Positions 18,102 to 27,521 are shown, numbered from the stretch's first letter. The stretch is 64,000 bases of DNA from Coriobacteriia bacterium (GCA_034370385.1 JAXMKZ010000044.1:108562-172561), one strand, 5' to 3'. Numbers and translations are program-made. Notes: generated by a model from the letters alone, not told the origin.

Positions 18102-19916
18102 GTGGCTGAGGCGACGTCCATCGCATGCAGGGTGCTTGAGGCAGCCGTCGGCGCCGGGATGCTTGCCGTTGACCAAGTCAGCGCGGCACGGCGTGAGGCT
18201 GGCAGCGATGCCGCAGCCGGCAAGTCCATGCTCGCCAAGGGGCTGGTGACCGAAACCCAGCTCGCATCTCTGCTGGAAGATCAACTCGGCTTCCCCCGAG
18301 TGGACCTGCAAAGCTATGCCCCGGATGACGAGGCCCTGGCTCTCATGCCTACGTCGGTGGCTCGTGCGCGAGCGATGCTTCCCCTGTTCGAGATCGAGGG
18401 GACCCTCACCGTCGCTATCGGCAAGCCACAAGACATCTTCGACCTCGATGACATCGGGACTGAGCTGGGCGTCGGTATGGACGCCGTGCTCGCCGATGCC
18501 TCCGACGTTCAGGCTGCGATTCTGCAGTACCTCGGAGCTGAACCTGTCTTCGTCGAGCCGGTGATCGAGCTGCCCGCCGAGGACCTTGAGATCCTGGCCT
18601 CTGACTTCTTCGAACTCGGCGATGACACGCCGGTGGTCATGGAGGTTCCTGCTGCGGACGCTCCGGACGAGACAGCTGCCTCCCAGACCGTCGAAGAGGT
18701 GGTCGAATCGGCCGCTCCGGTCGGTGCCGCCACGGTCGACCTTGACGTGCTCGCGGTTGCCGATGAGCGCAAGGTCGCCGTGCTCGTCACCGACATTCTT
18801 GAGCAGGCGGTGCAGCGTGGGGCCAGTCGGGTGCACCTGCTTCCCTACAAGACCGACTTCTTCTTGGTGTTCCGCGTCAAGGGACGGCTCGAGAAGGTCG
18901 CCAGCGCGCCACTGTCGATGCAGCAGCCTCTGATCGACGGGTTCAAGTCGTTTGCGAAGCTCGGCGGCGTGGCGGCGAACCGTCCGACGCTTGGCCGTAT
19001 GCATGCCGACATCGCCGGCAAGCCGGTGGTGCTCACCCTTTCGTCTGTGCCTACCGTGGCGGGTCAGCGCTTGGTGGTATCGATCACCGCCCAGAAGCCG
19101 CAGCCTCGTGATCTTGCTGAACTCGGGATGTCGGAGGCGGAGAGCCGCGCGCTCTATGCGATGGTGGAGCGTGGTCGCGGCATCCTGCTGGTCGCCGGAC
19201 CGGTGGGTGGCGGGCGTTCGACGTCCTACTACGCGCTCTTGCAGCATGCCGCGCAGGTCGGAAAGACCGTCTACTCCGTTGAGCGCTCCATCGATTACGA
19301 GATTCCTGCCGTGGCGCAGGTCCTGGTCAGCCCCGGTCAGCCGATCGGCGCGGCCAGCTACTTCGCCGCAGGTATCCGTCAGGACACCGACGTCATGGCG
19401 ATCGACTCGGTCCAGTCCGCTGAGGACGTGCACCTCGCCATCGAGGCGGCCGGCCTTGGCAAGCTCATCGTGACCACGTTCGCCGGCGGAGACATCGTGC
19501 ACGGTGTGAGGCGGATGCTCGACCTGGGAACCGAGCCGGTCTCGCTTGCGAGCGCGCTCACCTTGGGTGTGGGGCAGCGCGTGGTGCGCACCAACTGCCC
19601 GAACTGCTCGGTCGAGGAGAAGAGTCCGCTCGCCGCGAAGATCCCGGGGGCCGAACCCGGTTTGGTGACCAAGCGGGGAACGGGCTGCCCGAACTGCGGC
19701 AAGACCGGTTTCGCGGGTGCTACCATCGTCTACGAGGTGCTGCCGTTCACCGAACCGGTGCGCGCGGTCATCGCGCGTGGGGGGTCCGCCGAGGCGATCG
19801 AGTCAGCCGCGCGTGCTGCCGGCATGCGACCGATGATCGCATCGGGACTCGCGAAGGTGCGCGACGGGCTCGTGAGTCCCGAGGAGCTCGACCGAGTCAT
19901 GAGGTTCGCACAGTGA
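18102..19916 (+). CDS. PilB/GspE-like protein with degenerate ATPase motifs
   Basis: A 604-residue relative of type IV pilus/type II secretion ATPases. An N-terminal GspE-N/MshEN domain (1-145, with LGFPRVDLQSYAPDDEALAL) is followed by an acidic linker and the ATPase fold. Walker A reads GPVGGGRS with Arg at 372 in place of the essential Lys. The Walker B stretch usually reading VGEIRD is here IDSVQS (D435, S436), so the catalytic Glu is gone, and the His box is absent. The zinc tetrad is retained (C499, C502, C529, C532). It therefore looks like a folded non-hydrolysing paralogue. It sits between cheY-like and cheW genes, so it may be a scaffold or output partner. GTG start with GGAAGG upstream. 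Confidence 0.85.
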   Translation: MAEATSIACRVLEAAVGAGMLAVDQVSAARREAGSDAAAGKSMLAKGLVTETQLASLLEDQLGFPRVDLQSYAPDDEALALMPTSVARARAMLPLFEIEGTLTVAIGKPQDIFDLDDIGTELGVGMDAVLADASDVQAAILQYLGAEPVFVEPVIELPAEDLEILASDFFELGDDTPVVMEVPAADAPDETAASQTVEEVVESAAPVGAATVDLDVLAVADERKVAVLVTDILEQAVQRGASRVHLLPYKTDFFLVFRVKGRLEKVASAPLSMQQPLIDGFKSFAKLGGVAANRPTLGRMHADIAGKPVVLTLSSVPTVAGQRLVVSITAQKPQPRDLAELGMSEAESRALYAMVERGRGILLVAGPVGGGRSTSYYALLQHAAQVGKTVYSVERSIDYEIPAVAQVLVSPGQPIGAASYFAAGIRQDTDVMAIDSVQSAEDVHLAIEAAGLGKLIVTTFAGGDIVHGVRRMLDLGTEPVSLASALTLGVGQRVVRTNCPNCSVEEKSPLAAKIPGAEPGLVTKRGTGCPNCGKTGFAGATIVYEVLPFTEPVRAVIARGGSAEAIESAARAAGMRPMIASGLAKVRDGLVSPEELDRVMRFAQ

Positions 19917-19923
19917 GGACGAG

Positions 19924-20415
19924 ATGACCGACGAGACTGCCATCGCACCCGAGGGTGCGCCCGAGGAAGACGCGACCTGTCTGTACGTGGACAGGGTGAT
20001 CACGTTCTATCTGGACTCCCAGCGCTATGCGCTTCCCATCGATCGTGTCCAGGAGATCCAGCAGATCGTCGCGTTCTCTGAGGTCCCAAGCGGTGGTTCG
20101 GGTGTCGTGGGCATGGTCAACCTTCGCGGTCACGTCATTCCGGCTGTGGACTTGAGACAGGTCGTAGGACTCGGCCCCAAGGAGTACGATCTAGAGACAC
20201 CGATGATCATCTGCCGAATCAAGGGTCAGCTTGTCGCGCTGGTTGTCGATGAAGTGCAAGACGTGCTCGAGTTGCCCGACGGATGTCTTCAGGCGGCTCC
20301 CCCGATGCACTCGCTCTCATCGAAGATGCTCGGCGTGGCCCGCATGAGTGATGGACTCATCTACCTGTTCGATCTTGACCCCTTGCTCGCATCGACGCTG
20401 TCAGGGGGGTGGTGA
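19924..20415 (+). CDS. cheW: CheW-like coupling protein (first copy)
   Basis: A 163-residue CheW domain that joins receptor to CheA at the membrane array. Core elements FYLDSQRYALPIDRVQEIQ, GVVGMVNLRGHVIPAVDLR and ALVVDEVQDVLELP are present. It has a 20-residue acidic N-terminal extension. GAGGACG precedes the ATG. It overlaps the second cheW by about four to seven bases. Two CheW proteins in one operon suggest different receptor or CheA contacts. Confidence 0.93.
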   Translation: MTDETAIAPEGAPEEDATCLYVDRVITFYLDSQRYALPIDRVQEIQQIVAFSEVPSGGSGVVGMVNLRGHVIPAVDLRQVVGLGPKEYDLETPMIICRIKGQLVALVVDEVQDVLELPDGCLQAAPPMHSLSSKMLGVARMSDGLIYLFDLDPLLASTLSGGW

Positions 20416-20975
20416 CGGTGGCGAATACCGAGATACACCGGGCGGGCTCTCTCGCCGAGACCGCCGAGGAGATCCTCAATCGGCGCGCGGAGTCTCTCGC
20501 ACGGGAGACGATCGAGGAAGAGGCGGCACACCGCCTTGCCCTCCTTCTTTTTCGAATCGCTGAGGAGTGGTACTGCGTGCGCGTTTCGGACGTGCGCGAG
20601 ATCTTCCAGGAGTACGACATCACGACCGTTCCCGGTGTCCCGGATTACATCCTCGGAGTGGTCAACGTGCGCGGTGAGATTCTCTCGATCACCGACCCCG
20701 CGACGCTCATGCACATCGGTGCCATCTCGCTCGACGGAGTAGAACAGCCTCCGGCGATCGTCATCGTCAACGGAGAGGTCGCGACGGCGATCGTGGTCGA
20801 CGAGATCGGCGATATAGCCGAGATTCCGGACGACTCTGTCGAGCCACCGATCAGCATCATCGATAGGGCGCAGGCAGCGTTCATCTCGGGCTCGGTCCAC
20901 GTCGGCGACAACATGGTCGGCTTGATCAACATCGAACGAATGCTCGAGCCGGTAATCACGGGCGGACGTCACTAG
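20412..20975 (+). CDS. cheW: CheW-like coupling protein (second copy)
   Basis: A CheW-domain protein of about 187 residues with a 45-residue charged helical N-terminal extension before the domain (LALLLFRIAEEWYCVRVSDV, YILGVVNVRGEILSITDP, AIVVDEIGDIAEIPDD). GTG codons at 20409, 20412 and 20418 are all possible starts. I give 20412 because it forms GTGA with the upstream stop. It is distinct enough from the first copy to be an old paralogue, not a recent duplicate. Confidence 0.9.
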   Translation: MTVANTEIHRAGSLAETAEEILNRRAESLARETIEEEAAHRLALLLFRIAEEWYCVRVSDVREIFQEYDITTVPGVPDYILGVVNVRGEILSITDPATLMHIGAISLDGVEQPPAIVIVNGEVATAIVVDEIGDIAEIPDDSVEPPISIIDRAQAAFISGSVHVGDNMVGLINIERMLEPVITGGRH

Positions 20976-21002
20976 TCACGCAGACCGAAAGCTGGAGGAC
21001 AC

Positions 21003-22229
21003 ATGGGTATCTGGAAGCGCATCAACAGTCAACTGCTCTACAAGGTGACGTTCTTCGTCGTCGTGCTGCAGGTGCTGTTCCTTCTGTGCCAGTTCGCGCT
21101 GATGGTCTCGCTGTTCGCTACTGACCTGAGGGCCGAGACCAGGGTACAGACGGGCGTCGGCATCATCTTCGGTGTATCCATTCTGCTGACGATCGTGTTC
21201 GGCGTGATCAACTACCTCCTCGTCAAGCGAACCGTGGGTCCGCTCACCGAGGTGTCCGAGTCGGTTCGTGTCGCGTGCCAGGGCGAGATCGGGCGCAAGG
21301 TGACCGTGAGGAGCGACGACGAGATCGGTACACTCGCCGCGAGTTACAACCAGATGCTGGACCTGATCGTGTATCTCATTCGCCAGACCCAGGAGTCCAG
21401 CCGCCGTCTCCAGCAGTCGGCCAACGACATCCTCTCAGCGACCGAACAGCAGGCGTCCGGTTCCGCTGAACAAGCCGCATCCATCAGTGAGACCACGGCG
21501 ACCATGGAGGAGCTGGCTAGCACGTATCGACAGATCGCGGAGAACGCCGATCATGTCGTGAACATGGCCGAGGCATCGCTCAGCAACGCCGAATCAGGTC
21601 AGCAGGCGGTCATGAACACGCTCACATCGATGGAGACCATCAAGTCGCGTACCCAGCAGAGCGCCAACAAGATTCTTGCGCTCGGCGAGCGCAGCCAGCA
21701 GATCGGACAGGTCCTCACGATCATCAACTCGATCGCGGACCAGACCAAGATCCTCGCCCTCAACGCTGCCATCGAGGCAGCCCGCGCGGGAGAAGCCGGC
21801 AAAGGCTTCAGCGTGGTCGCCATCGAGATCCGCAAGCTCGCGGAGTCTGTCGTGGAATCGACCAGCGAGATATCGACGATCATGACCGAGATTCAGGCCG
21901 CGGCCAACGAACTCGTGATGTCGACGGAGCAGGAGCTCAAGCAGGTGCAGTCGGGTGTAGACCTCGCTCACGTGACCGGCGAATCGCTCGAGCAGATTCT
22001 GGAGATGGTTGAGCAGACGACCGTCGCCGCCAAGGAGATCAGCGCGGCTACCCAGCAGCAGAAGTCAGCGACCGATCAGGTCGTCAAGGCGATGCGGGAG
22101 GTCGCCTCCGTGGCTCAGCAGACGGCCGCCGGTTCGCGCCAGGTGGCGGGTTCGGCAGAGTCGCTCTCGGCGATGGCCCGAGAGTCCAGCCAGGTGGGCT
22201 CGGCCTTCACCATCGTCGATGGCGCGTAG
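21003..22229 (+). CDS. Methyl-accepting chemotaxis protein with minimal external domain
   Basis: A chemoreceptor of 408 residues. Two membrane helices (about 15-38 and 56-80) are separated by only about 15-20 residues, so there is almost no periplasmic sensor. A HAMP domain follows ([14 protein letters not shown]) and then the signalling coiled coil, whose tip is canonical ([26 protein letters not shown]). Gln-rich helices carry possible methylation sites. Such a receptor must sense a membrane or internal cue, or respond to a partner such as the PATAN or PilB-like proteins. Confidence 0.93.
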   Translation: MGIWKRINSQLLYKVTFFVVVLQVLFLLCQFALMVSLFATDLRAETRVQTGVGIIFGVSILLTIVFGVINYLLVKRTVGPLTEVSESVRVACQGEIGRKVTVRSDDEIGTLAASYNQMLDLIVYLIRQTQESSRRLQQSANDILSATEQQASGSAEQAASISETTATMEELASTYRQIAENADHVVNMAEASLSNAESGQQAVMNTLTSMETIKSRTQQSANKILALGERSQQIGQVLTIINSIADQTKILALNAAIEAARAGEAGKGFSVVAIEIRKLAESVVESTSEISTIMTEIQAAANELVMSTEQELKQVQSGVDLAHVTGESLEQILEMVEQTTVAAKEISAATQQQKSATDQVVKAMREVASVAQQTAAGSRQVAGSAESLSAMARESSQVGSAFTIVDGA

Positions 22230-22265
22230 GATTCGAAGGTCGGTCAGCGGACAGGAAGGCTCGCC

Positions 22266-24644
22266 ATGGTCGAGTTCGACCGCAGCGCGTTCATAGGGAA
22301 GTTCCAAGAAGAGGCGCAGGAACTACTCCAGCGCCTCAACGAGGGCGTCATCACGCTCGAGGGTGACCCTGAGAACCGCGAGCTCATAGACCAGATGATG
22401 CGCGATGCCCACACGATCAAGGGCTCTTCGCGGATGGTCGGCCTCATCGAGATATCAGACGTCGCACACTGGCTCGAAGACATCATGGTCAAGGTCCGCG
22501 ACGGTGACATGAAATACACGCCGCAGATGAGCGACTACTTCTTCGAGGCGCTCGACGCCATCGTCTACCTTGCCGACAACAAGGGCGTCAACGAGGGCGA
22601 TGTCCTCGACCTTGATGGCCTGAAATCTAAACTGGCTGCACTCGCAGACGGCGGCACGGATGCCGCGAAGGCTGCTGAAGCCGAAACGGCAGAAGCGGCA
22701 GCGAATGCCGCAGCTGAACCGGCTCCCAAGAAACGCAGTCGCAAGAAGGTCGCTGAACCGGTGCAGGAACTGGATGACGAGTTGCCGGACGATGATGACG
22801 ACGATGCCCATGAGGCTGTTGAAACGGAGCGAGTCACTCAGGACGCGGCGCCTAAGAGCCGTTCATCCGCGGGCAAGAACCTCTCGCCGGACGAACTCAA
22901 GACCAAGGTGCAGGCGACCATACGAATCAAGACCGCTCAGGTGGACTCGCTACTGAATCTCATAAGCGAGGTCGTGATCGGACAGATCAAGGCCGAACAG
23001 CGTGCCAACGAGATGCGGGTCATCCAGTCGGGTGCCACCGAGTCCTGGCAGGCGTGGGCACGAATCAGGTCCATGCTCGCGGCGCTCGGAGAAAGCGGGG
23101 CAGTCGACGGGCTGGCGGAGGACGTGAATCTGCTAGACGGCAGCCTCGCCAATAGCCAGCGGGCGCTCTCGGAGTTCGTCAAGGTCTATTCCGAGGATGT
23201 CAGCAGGACCTCGCTTGTGGTCACCGATCTACAGGAACAGGGCATGCGCCTGCGCATGCTTCCGGCCAACACGATCTTCCAGACGTTCCCGCGCGCCGTT
23301 CGGGACCTCGCCAAGCAGTTCAAGAAGGAGATCGACTTTCAGATTGAGGGCGGCGAGACCGAACTCGATAAGAAGGTGCTCGAAGAGATCAACGACCCCC
23401 TCGTGCACATAATGCGCAACTGCGTGGATCACGGCGTCGAGGATCCTGAGACCAGAAAGAAGCTGGGCAAACCGGCCGTGGGTCACGTCAAGCTGGAGGC
23501 TCGCCAAGAGGGTGACCGGATCATCATCGAGATCACCGATGACGGCGCCGGTATCGACCCCGACAAGGTACGGGAGTCCGCGGTTCGGAAGGGCTACCTC
23601 ACCGAAGCCGAAGCGAGCGCGATGTCGGACCGCGAGGCGAAGTACCTGATCTTCGAAGCGGGCTTCTCGACTGCGGCGATCATCACCGAGATCTCCGGGC
23701 GCGGAGTCGGCATGGATGTGGTGCGCGAGTTCGTCGTGGAGAAGCTGAAGGGGTCGCTCGACGTTGAGTCCGAGGTCGGCAAGGGCACCACGTTCAAGCT
23801 GACGATACCGCTCACCCTCGCCATCATCAGAGCTCTCATGATCCGAGTGGGCGAGAAGGTCTTCGCGATGCCTACGGGCTCCATCGACGAGACCCTCAGG
23901 GTCGATCCGGCCGAGATCATCAAGGTCGAAGGCCGCGAGGTCATTCGGAGGCAGCGCAGGACTATTCCGCTCGTGCGTCTGTCAGAGATACTCGGCGTGC
24001 CCGTCGCGCCCGCTGAAGGCATGAAACAGCCGATCGTCACCATCAGCTATTCAGGGCACCGGATGGGCTTCATGGTCGACGGCTTCGTCGGCGAGCAGCA
24101 GATCGTCATCAAGCCGCTGGGGAGCCACCTCAAGAAGATCGACAACGTCGCCGGCGTGACGATTCTGGGTGCGGGCGAGGTTGTGCCGATTCTCAACATT
24201 CCTGACCTGATGACCAATGCGCGAACCCGTTCGGGTCACCGGGCTGGTCCGACACACAGGGACGAGAGTGAGGGTCCGCGCTCGGTTCTCATCTGCGAGG
24301 ACTCCTTCACGACCCGTGAGCTCGAACGTTCGATCTTCGAGGCAGCCGGCTACCAGGTGGAGACGGCGGTGGACGGTGCACAGGGCTACGCGAAGCTGCA
24401 CGAGGGGCTCAAGGTCGATGCGGTGGTCACCGATGTTCAGATGCCGAACATGACGGGCTTCGAGCTGACCAAGGCCATCAAGTCGGACCCATCCCTCATG
24501 TCGATCCCGGTCATCATCGTCACCTCGCTCGAGCGTGATGAGGAGAAGGCCGAAGGCATCGAGGCAGGCGCCGATGCCTACATCACCAAGTCGGTCTTCA
24601 ATCAAGACACCCTGCTCGAAACGGTCGAACGCCTCATACGCTGA
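22266..24644 (+). CDS. cheA: Hybrid chemotaxis kinase CheA with C-terminal receiver
   Basis: A histidine kinase of 792 residues. The Hpt domain carries H49 in AHTIKGSSRM. An acidic linker (about 125-200, with a run of Asp) leads to the dimerisation domain and an intact ATPase (RNCVDHG, DDGAGIDP, GRGVGMDVV, GKGTTFKL). A CheW-like regulatory domain and a receiver domain with acceptor D723 (VVTDVQMPN) complete it. The P2 CheY-binding domain appears to be replaced by the acidic linker. CheA-REC fusions occur in FrzE and in type IV pilus chemosensory systems. No residue appears missing. Confidence 0.94.
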   Translation: MVEFDRSAFIGKFQEEAQELLQRLNEGVITLEGDPENRELIDQMMRDAHTIKGSSRMVGLIEISDVAHWLEDIMVKVRDGDMKYTPQMSDYFFEALDAIVYLADNKGVNEGDVLDLDGLKSKLAALADGGTDAAKAAEAETAEAAANAAAEPAPKKRSRKKVAEPVQELDDELPDDDDDDAHEAVETERVTQDAAPKSRSSAGKNLSPDELKTKVQATIRIKTAQVDSLLNLISEVVIGQIKAEQRANEMRVIQSGATESWQAWARIRSMLAALGESGAVDGLAEDVNLLDGSLANSQRALSEFVKVYSEDVSRTSLVVTDLQEQGMRLRMLPANTIFQTFPRAVRDLAKQFKKEIDFQIEGGETELDKKVLEEINDPLVHIMRNCVDHGVEDPETRKKLGKPAVGHVKLEARQEGDRIIIEITDDGAGIDPDKVRESAVRKGYLTEAEASAMSDREAKYLIFEAGFSTAAIITEISGRGVGMDVVREFVVEKLKGSLDVESEVGKGTTFKLTIPLTLAIIRALMIRVGEKVFAMPTGSIDETLRVDPAEIIKVEGREVIRRQRRTIPLVRLSEILGVPVAPAEGMKQPIVTISYSGHRMGFMVDGFVGEQQIVIKPLGSHLKKIDNVAGVTILGAGEVVPILNIPDLMTNARTRSGHRAGPTHRDESEGPRSVLICEDSFTTRELERSIFEAAGYQVETAVDGAQGYAKLHEGLKVDAVVTDVQMPNMTGFELTKAIKSDPSLMSIPVIIVTSLERDEEKAEGIEAGADAYITKSVFNQDTLLETVERLIR

Positions 24645-24656
24645 TAGGGGATGCGC

Positions 24657-25700
24657 GTGCCCGAAAAGAAGAGGATTCGAGTCGTCATCGCCGACGATTC
24701 ACTCGTCGCACGAGAGATGCTTGCAACCATTCTGGGCAGCGAACCCGACATCGAGGTCGTCGGTCAGGCGAAGGACGGCCACGAAGCGGTCGAGATGGTC
24801 GAGCGACTGCGCCCGGACTTGGTCACCATGGACATCCACATGCCGAAACTCGACGGCCTGCGCGCCACTGAGAAGATCATGGCGTTCACGCCCACTCCGA
24901 TTCTGGTGGTCTCATCCTCCGTTCACGGTGAGGGAATGGGCCGCGCGTTCGATGCGCTCAACCTCGGAGCCCTGGAAGTGATCAAGAAGCCCGAGCCGCG
25001 TGATTGGGCGGATCTGGACCGCATCGGCCGAGAGGTCATCAGGAAGGTCCGGGTGCTCTCCAATGTGCGCGTGATCACCCATATTCGCGGGCGACACGGA
25101 CCGGCTTCAGCGGGTCGGCTGCGGCAGGTCGGGTCAAGCTCGCGCACGCTGGTGGCTATCGGTTCATCGACCGGAGGTCCGTCCGCTCTGCTCGAGGTGC
25201 TTGGCAGGCTGCCCCAGGAGTTCCCCGCGCCCATCGTGGTCGCGCAGCACATCGCGGACGGGTTCGTTCCCGGGTTGGTGGGTTGGCTCGATTCAGGCTG
25301 CAGTATTCGTGTGGTCGCCGCGGAGTCAGGCCAGCGGATCGAGCCGGGCATCGCGTACTTCGCCCCGACGGGGTCGAACATGGCGCTCGATGGCGGCACC
25401 GTGAGGTTCCAGCCGCCGGGACACGGCCAACTCTATATTCCGAGCGCTGACACGCTGTTCGATTCGGTGTCGGTGAGCCACGGCAACCGGGCGGTGGGCG
25501 TGCTGTTGACGGGTATGGGCGCCGATGGAGCCGAGGGGCTCAAGCTCATGCGCAACAAGGGCGCTGCCACGATCGCTCAGGACGAAGAGACGTGCACCGT
25601 GTTCGGCATGCCGCGAGCGGCCATCGAGATCGGCGCCGCCGAGAAGGTCCTCCCGATCACCAAGATCGCCGAGGCTGTCGAAGCGCTCATCGCGGGTTGA
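24657..25700 (+). CDS. cheB: Chemotaxis methylesterase/response regulator CheB
   Basis: Removes receptor methyl groups when phosphorylated. The receiver (residues 1-125, acceptor D59 in TMDIHMPKLDG) is followed by the esterase domain with Ser in GSSTGGPS, His in AQHIADGF and Asp in MGADGAEGL. I chose GTG 24657, with AGGGG six bases upstream. The ATG at 24651 would directly abut that site. This is the last gene of the chemosensory run; no cheC, cheD, cheX or cheZ follows. Confidence 0.93.
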   Translation: MPEKKRIRVVIADDSLVAREMLATILGSEPDIEVVGQAKDGHEAVEMVERLRPDLVTMDIHMPKLDGLRATEKIMAFTPTPILVVSSSVHGEGMGRAFDALNLGALEVIKKPEPRDWADLDRIGREVIRKVRVLSNVRVITHIRGRHGPASAGRLRQVGSSSRTLVAIGSSTGGPSALLEVLGRLPQEFPAPIVVAQHIADGFVPGLVGWLDSGCSIRVVAAESGQRIEPGIAYFAPTGSNMALDGGTVRFQPPGHGQLYIPSADTLFDSVSVSHGNRAVGVLLTGMGADGAEGLKLMRNKGAATIAQDEETCTVFGMPRAAIEIGAAEKVLPITKIAEAVEALIAG

Positions 25701-25792
25701 TACGGACGCGGCGCTGAGCTCCTGGTGCGTCGCGATCTGCCGCATTGTCGTTCGATTGCCCCCTTTCGCCCAATTGCCATCTCGATTGGCGC

Positions 25793-25821
25793 TTGAGGCA
25801 CCCTTCCTCTGAGCCGATACT
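25793..25821 (+). promoter_or_regulatory. Probable promoter of the hydrogenase operon
   Basis: TTGAGG (25793-25798) and GATACT (25816-25821) are separated by 17 bases, about 92 bases before the first hydrogenase gene. The rest of the 213-base gap holds no open frame I can support. It contains three close CGATTG/CAATTG words (25752-25787) that could be a binding site. Confidence 0.5.
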
Positions 25822-25913
25822 GAGGCTATTCGCGTGTTGAGGCCGTGAGTCGCCCCCGGTAGGGCATGCTCCAGCCAGCGAAATCGGCGAGAGAGAATAA
25901 GGGGTGAGGGCGC

Positions 25914-27521
25914 ATGGCGCTCGGAGTCTTCCTGTCCCGCTGCGGCGGGCGAATCGAATCGGCGCTCGACATTCAGGCCGCACTTGCGGGAGTCGCTGGT
26001 CGTGCATCGGTCGTGCGCGTGCTCGATGACTTCTTCGATGCCGGCGTGGCCGAAGGCATCTCACGCGACATCGAAGAGCACCGGCTGGATGCCGTGGTTC
26101 TCGCGGGTCACTCTGAGGAGCACTTCGCCAAGAGCCTCTCGGCGAGCCACCTGCGGGACGCCATCGTCGCAGCAGGCGTGAACGCGAATCGAGTGGCGGC
26201 GGCCAACATCTTGGAGCAGTGCGCTCTGGCACATCCCGATGATGTCGCCGGCGCTACCGCGAAGGCGCGTGCCATCATCGACGTCGCCGCCACCCGGGCC
26301 GAGATGGCCGAAGCGGTCGAGGGTGAGATGATCCGGCCACGCAGCTCGGTACTGATCCTCGGCGTCACCGCTGAGGCGGTTGTGGCCGCCCAACGTCTCC
26401 TGCGTCTGGGATACAGCGTTGTTCTCGCAGATCGCGAGGACGGGTCCAAGAGGGCGGGACGGGCCTTCGAAATGCACGCCACGACGTCATACGTCTTGGA
26501 CCATCCCCAGGCCAGAGTCATCGATTCGGCGCGTCTGCAGGACGGGGACGGCTATCTCGGCGACTTTCGCATCGTCCTCGAGTCCGCCGACGGCCTCGAG
26601 ACCTATCGGGTGGGCGGGATCCTTCTTGCTCGCCCCGACCACACGGAGTGGGTCAGCGAACTGAGGCAGCACTTCCGCGTCGACGTGGACGATGCCGGGT
26701 TCGCCCGCTCACTGGATCCGGCGATGCACCCGGCCGAGACGGTCGACCCCGGCATCATGGTCATGCCTTTGAGGCGCAGTGATGCGCAACAGGTCGACAA
26801 GGTCGCAGCCGCCGATGCCGCTGCGATGGCCCTCGTCCTCAAGCTTTCGCACGACACCGTCGTGCACTACCGTGACACCTCAGCGGTCGACACGGCGCTG
26901 TGCGGAGGGTGCGCCACCTGCGTACGCACGTGTGCCTTCGGCGCCTGCTCCATCAGCGACGACGGCTTCAGTGACGTGGACATCCGTCGCTGTGTCGGCT
27001 GTGGCAAGTGCGTCGTGAGTTGTCCGGTGGGTGCTCGCGATATCGTCAGCTCGCCGCACGACTATCTGCTGGGGGCGGTCCGCGACCTGGCGCGTGCGAA
27101 GGTCGAAGGCGACAAGGTCATCGGTTTTCTGTGCGGCGGCTGCGGGTACCCTGCGGCCGACAGCGCGGCGAGCACCGTGGCCGGGCGCGGCGTCGGCTAT
27201 CCTTCATCGTTCCTGCCGCTGCGCATCCCGTGCGGCGGGCGCCTGGACGCACTCTACGTGCTGGAGGCCTTCAAGGTCGGCTTTGAAGGCGTCTGCGTGT
27301 ATCGATGTCGCGAGGGGCATTGCCACAACCTCGTGGGCAACCTCGACATGGACCGGCGGGTGAACCTGCTTCGGACCGTCTTGCGCTCGCGCAACATCGA
27401 CGACGCGCGTCTGCGCATCATCGATATCTCGCCCTTCGAAGGGGAGCACTTCATCCACACACTTGAAGAGGTGTACTCCACCATCGGCGGACTCGCCAAC
27501 GGGAAAGGAGGTCCGCTGTGA
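25914..27521 (+). CDS. HdrA-like/MvhD fusion, hydrogenase electron-transfer subunit without FAD motif
   Basis: A 535-residue protein. The start (GVFLSRCGGRIE, and ANILEQC near residue 100, compare NIREQC) matches the N-terminal domain of heterodisulfide reductase HdrA. The next domain reads VLILGVTAEA where HdrA has the FAD-binding GGGIAG, and the HdrA 4Fe-4S insert is missing, so FAD is unlikely to bind there. Two 4Fe-4S clusters follow (CGGCATCVRTC, CVGCGKCVVSC). The C terminus is an MvhD/FlpD domain with conserved Cys (FLCGGCGYP, RIPCGG, YRCREGHCHNLVGN). It would pass electrons between the hydrogenase and an unknown partner in the cytoplasm. It overlaps the small subunit gene by four bases; AAGGGGTGA precedes the ATG. 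Confidence 0.85.
   Translation: MALGVFLSRCGGRIESALDIQAALAGVAGRASVVRVLDDFFDAGVAEGISRDIEEHRLDAVVLAGHSEEHFAKSLSASHLRDAIVAAGVNANRVAAANILEQCALAHPDDVAGATAKARAIIDVAATRAEMAEAVEGEMIRPRSSVLILGVTAEAVVAAQRLLRLGYSVVLADREDGSKRAGRAFEMHATTSYVLDHPQARVIDSARLQDGDGYLGDFRIVLESADGLETYRVGGILLARPDHTEWVSELRQHFRVDVDDAGFARSLDPAMHPAETVDPGIMVMPLRRSDAQQVDKVAAADAAAMALVLKLSHDTVVHYRDTSAVDTALCGGCATCVRTCAFGACSISDDGFSDVDIRRCVGCGKCVVSCPVGARDIVSSPHDYLLGAVRDLARAKVEGDKVIGFLCGGCGYPAADSAASTVAGRGVGYPSSFLPLRIPCGGRLDALYVLEAFKVGFEGVCVYRCREGHCHNLVGNLDMDRRVNLLRTVLRSRNIDDARLRIIDISPFEGEHFIHTLEEVYSTIGGLANGKGGPL

Noticed and set aside
17523-19502. A 659-codon minus-strand frame opposite the PilB-like gene
   Set aside because: No domain, no ribosome site, and it runs across two plus-strand genes with good motifs.
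22780-22812. GAC/GAT-rich run in cheA as a DNA repeat
   Set aside because: It encodes an acidic linker of the kinase; the codons vary and there is no exact repeat unit.
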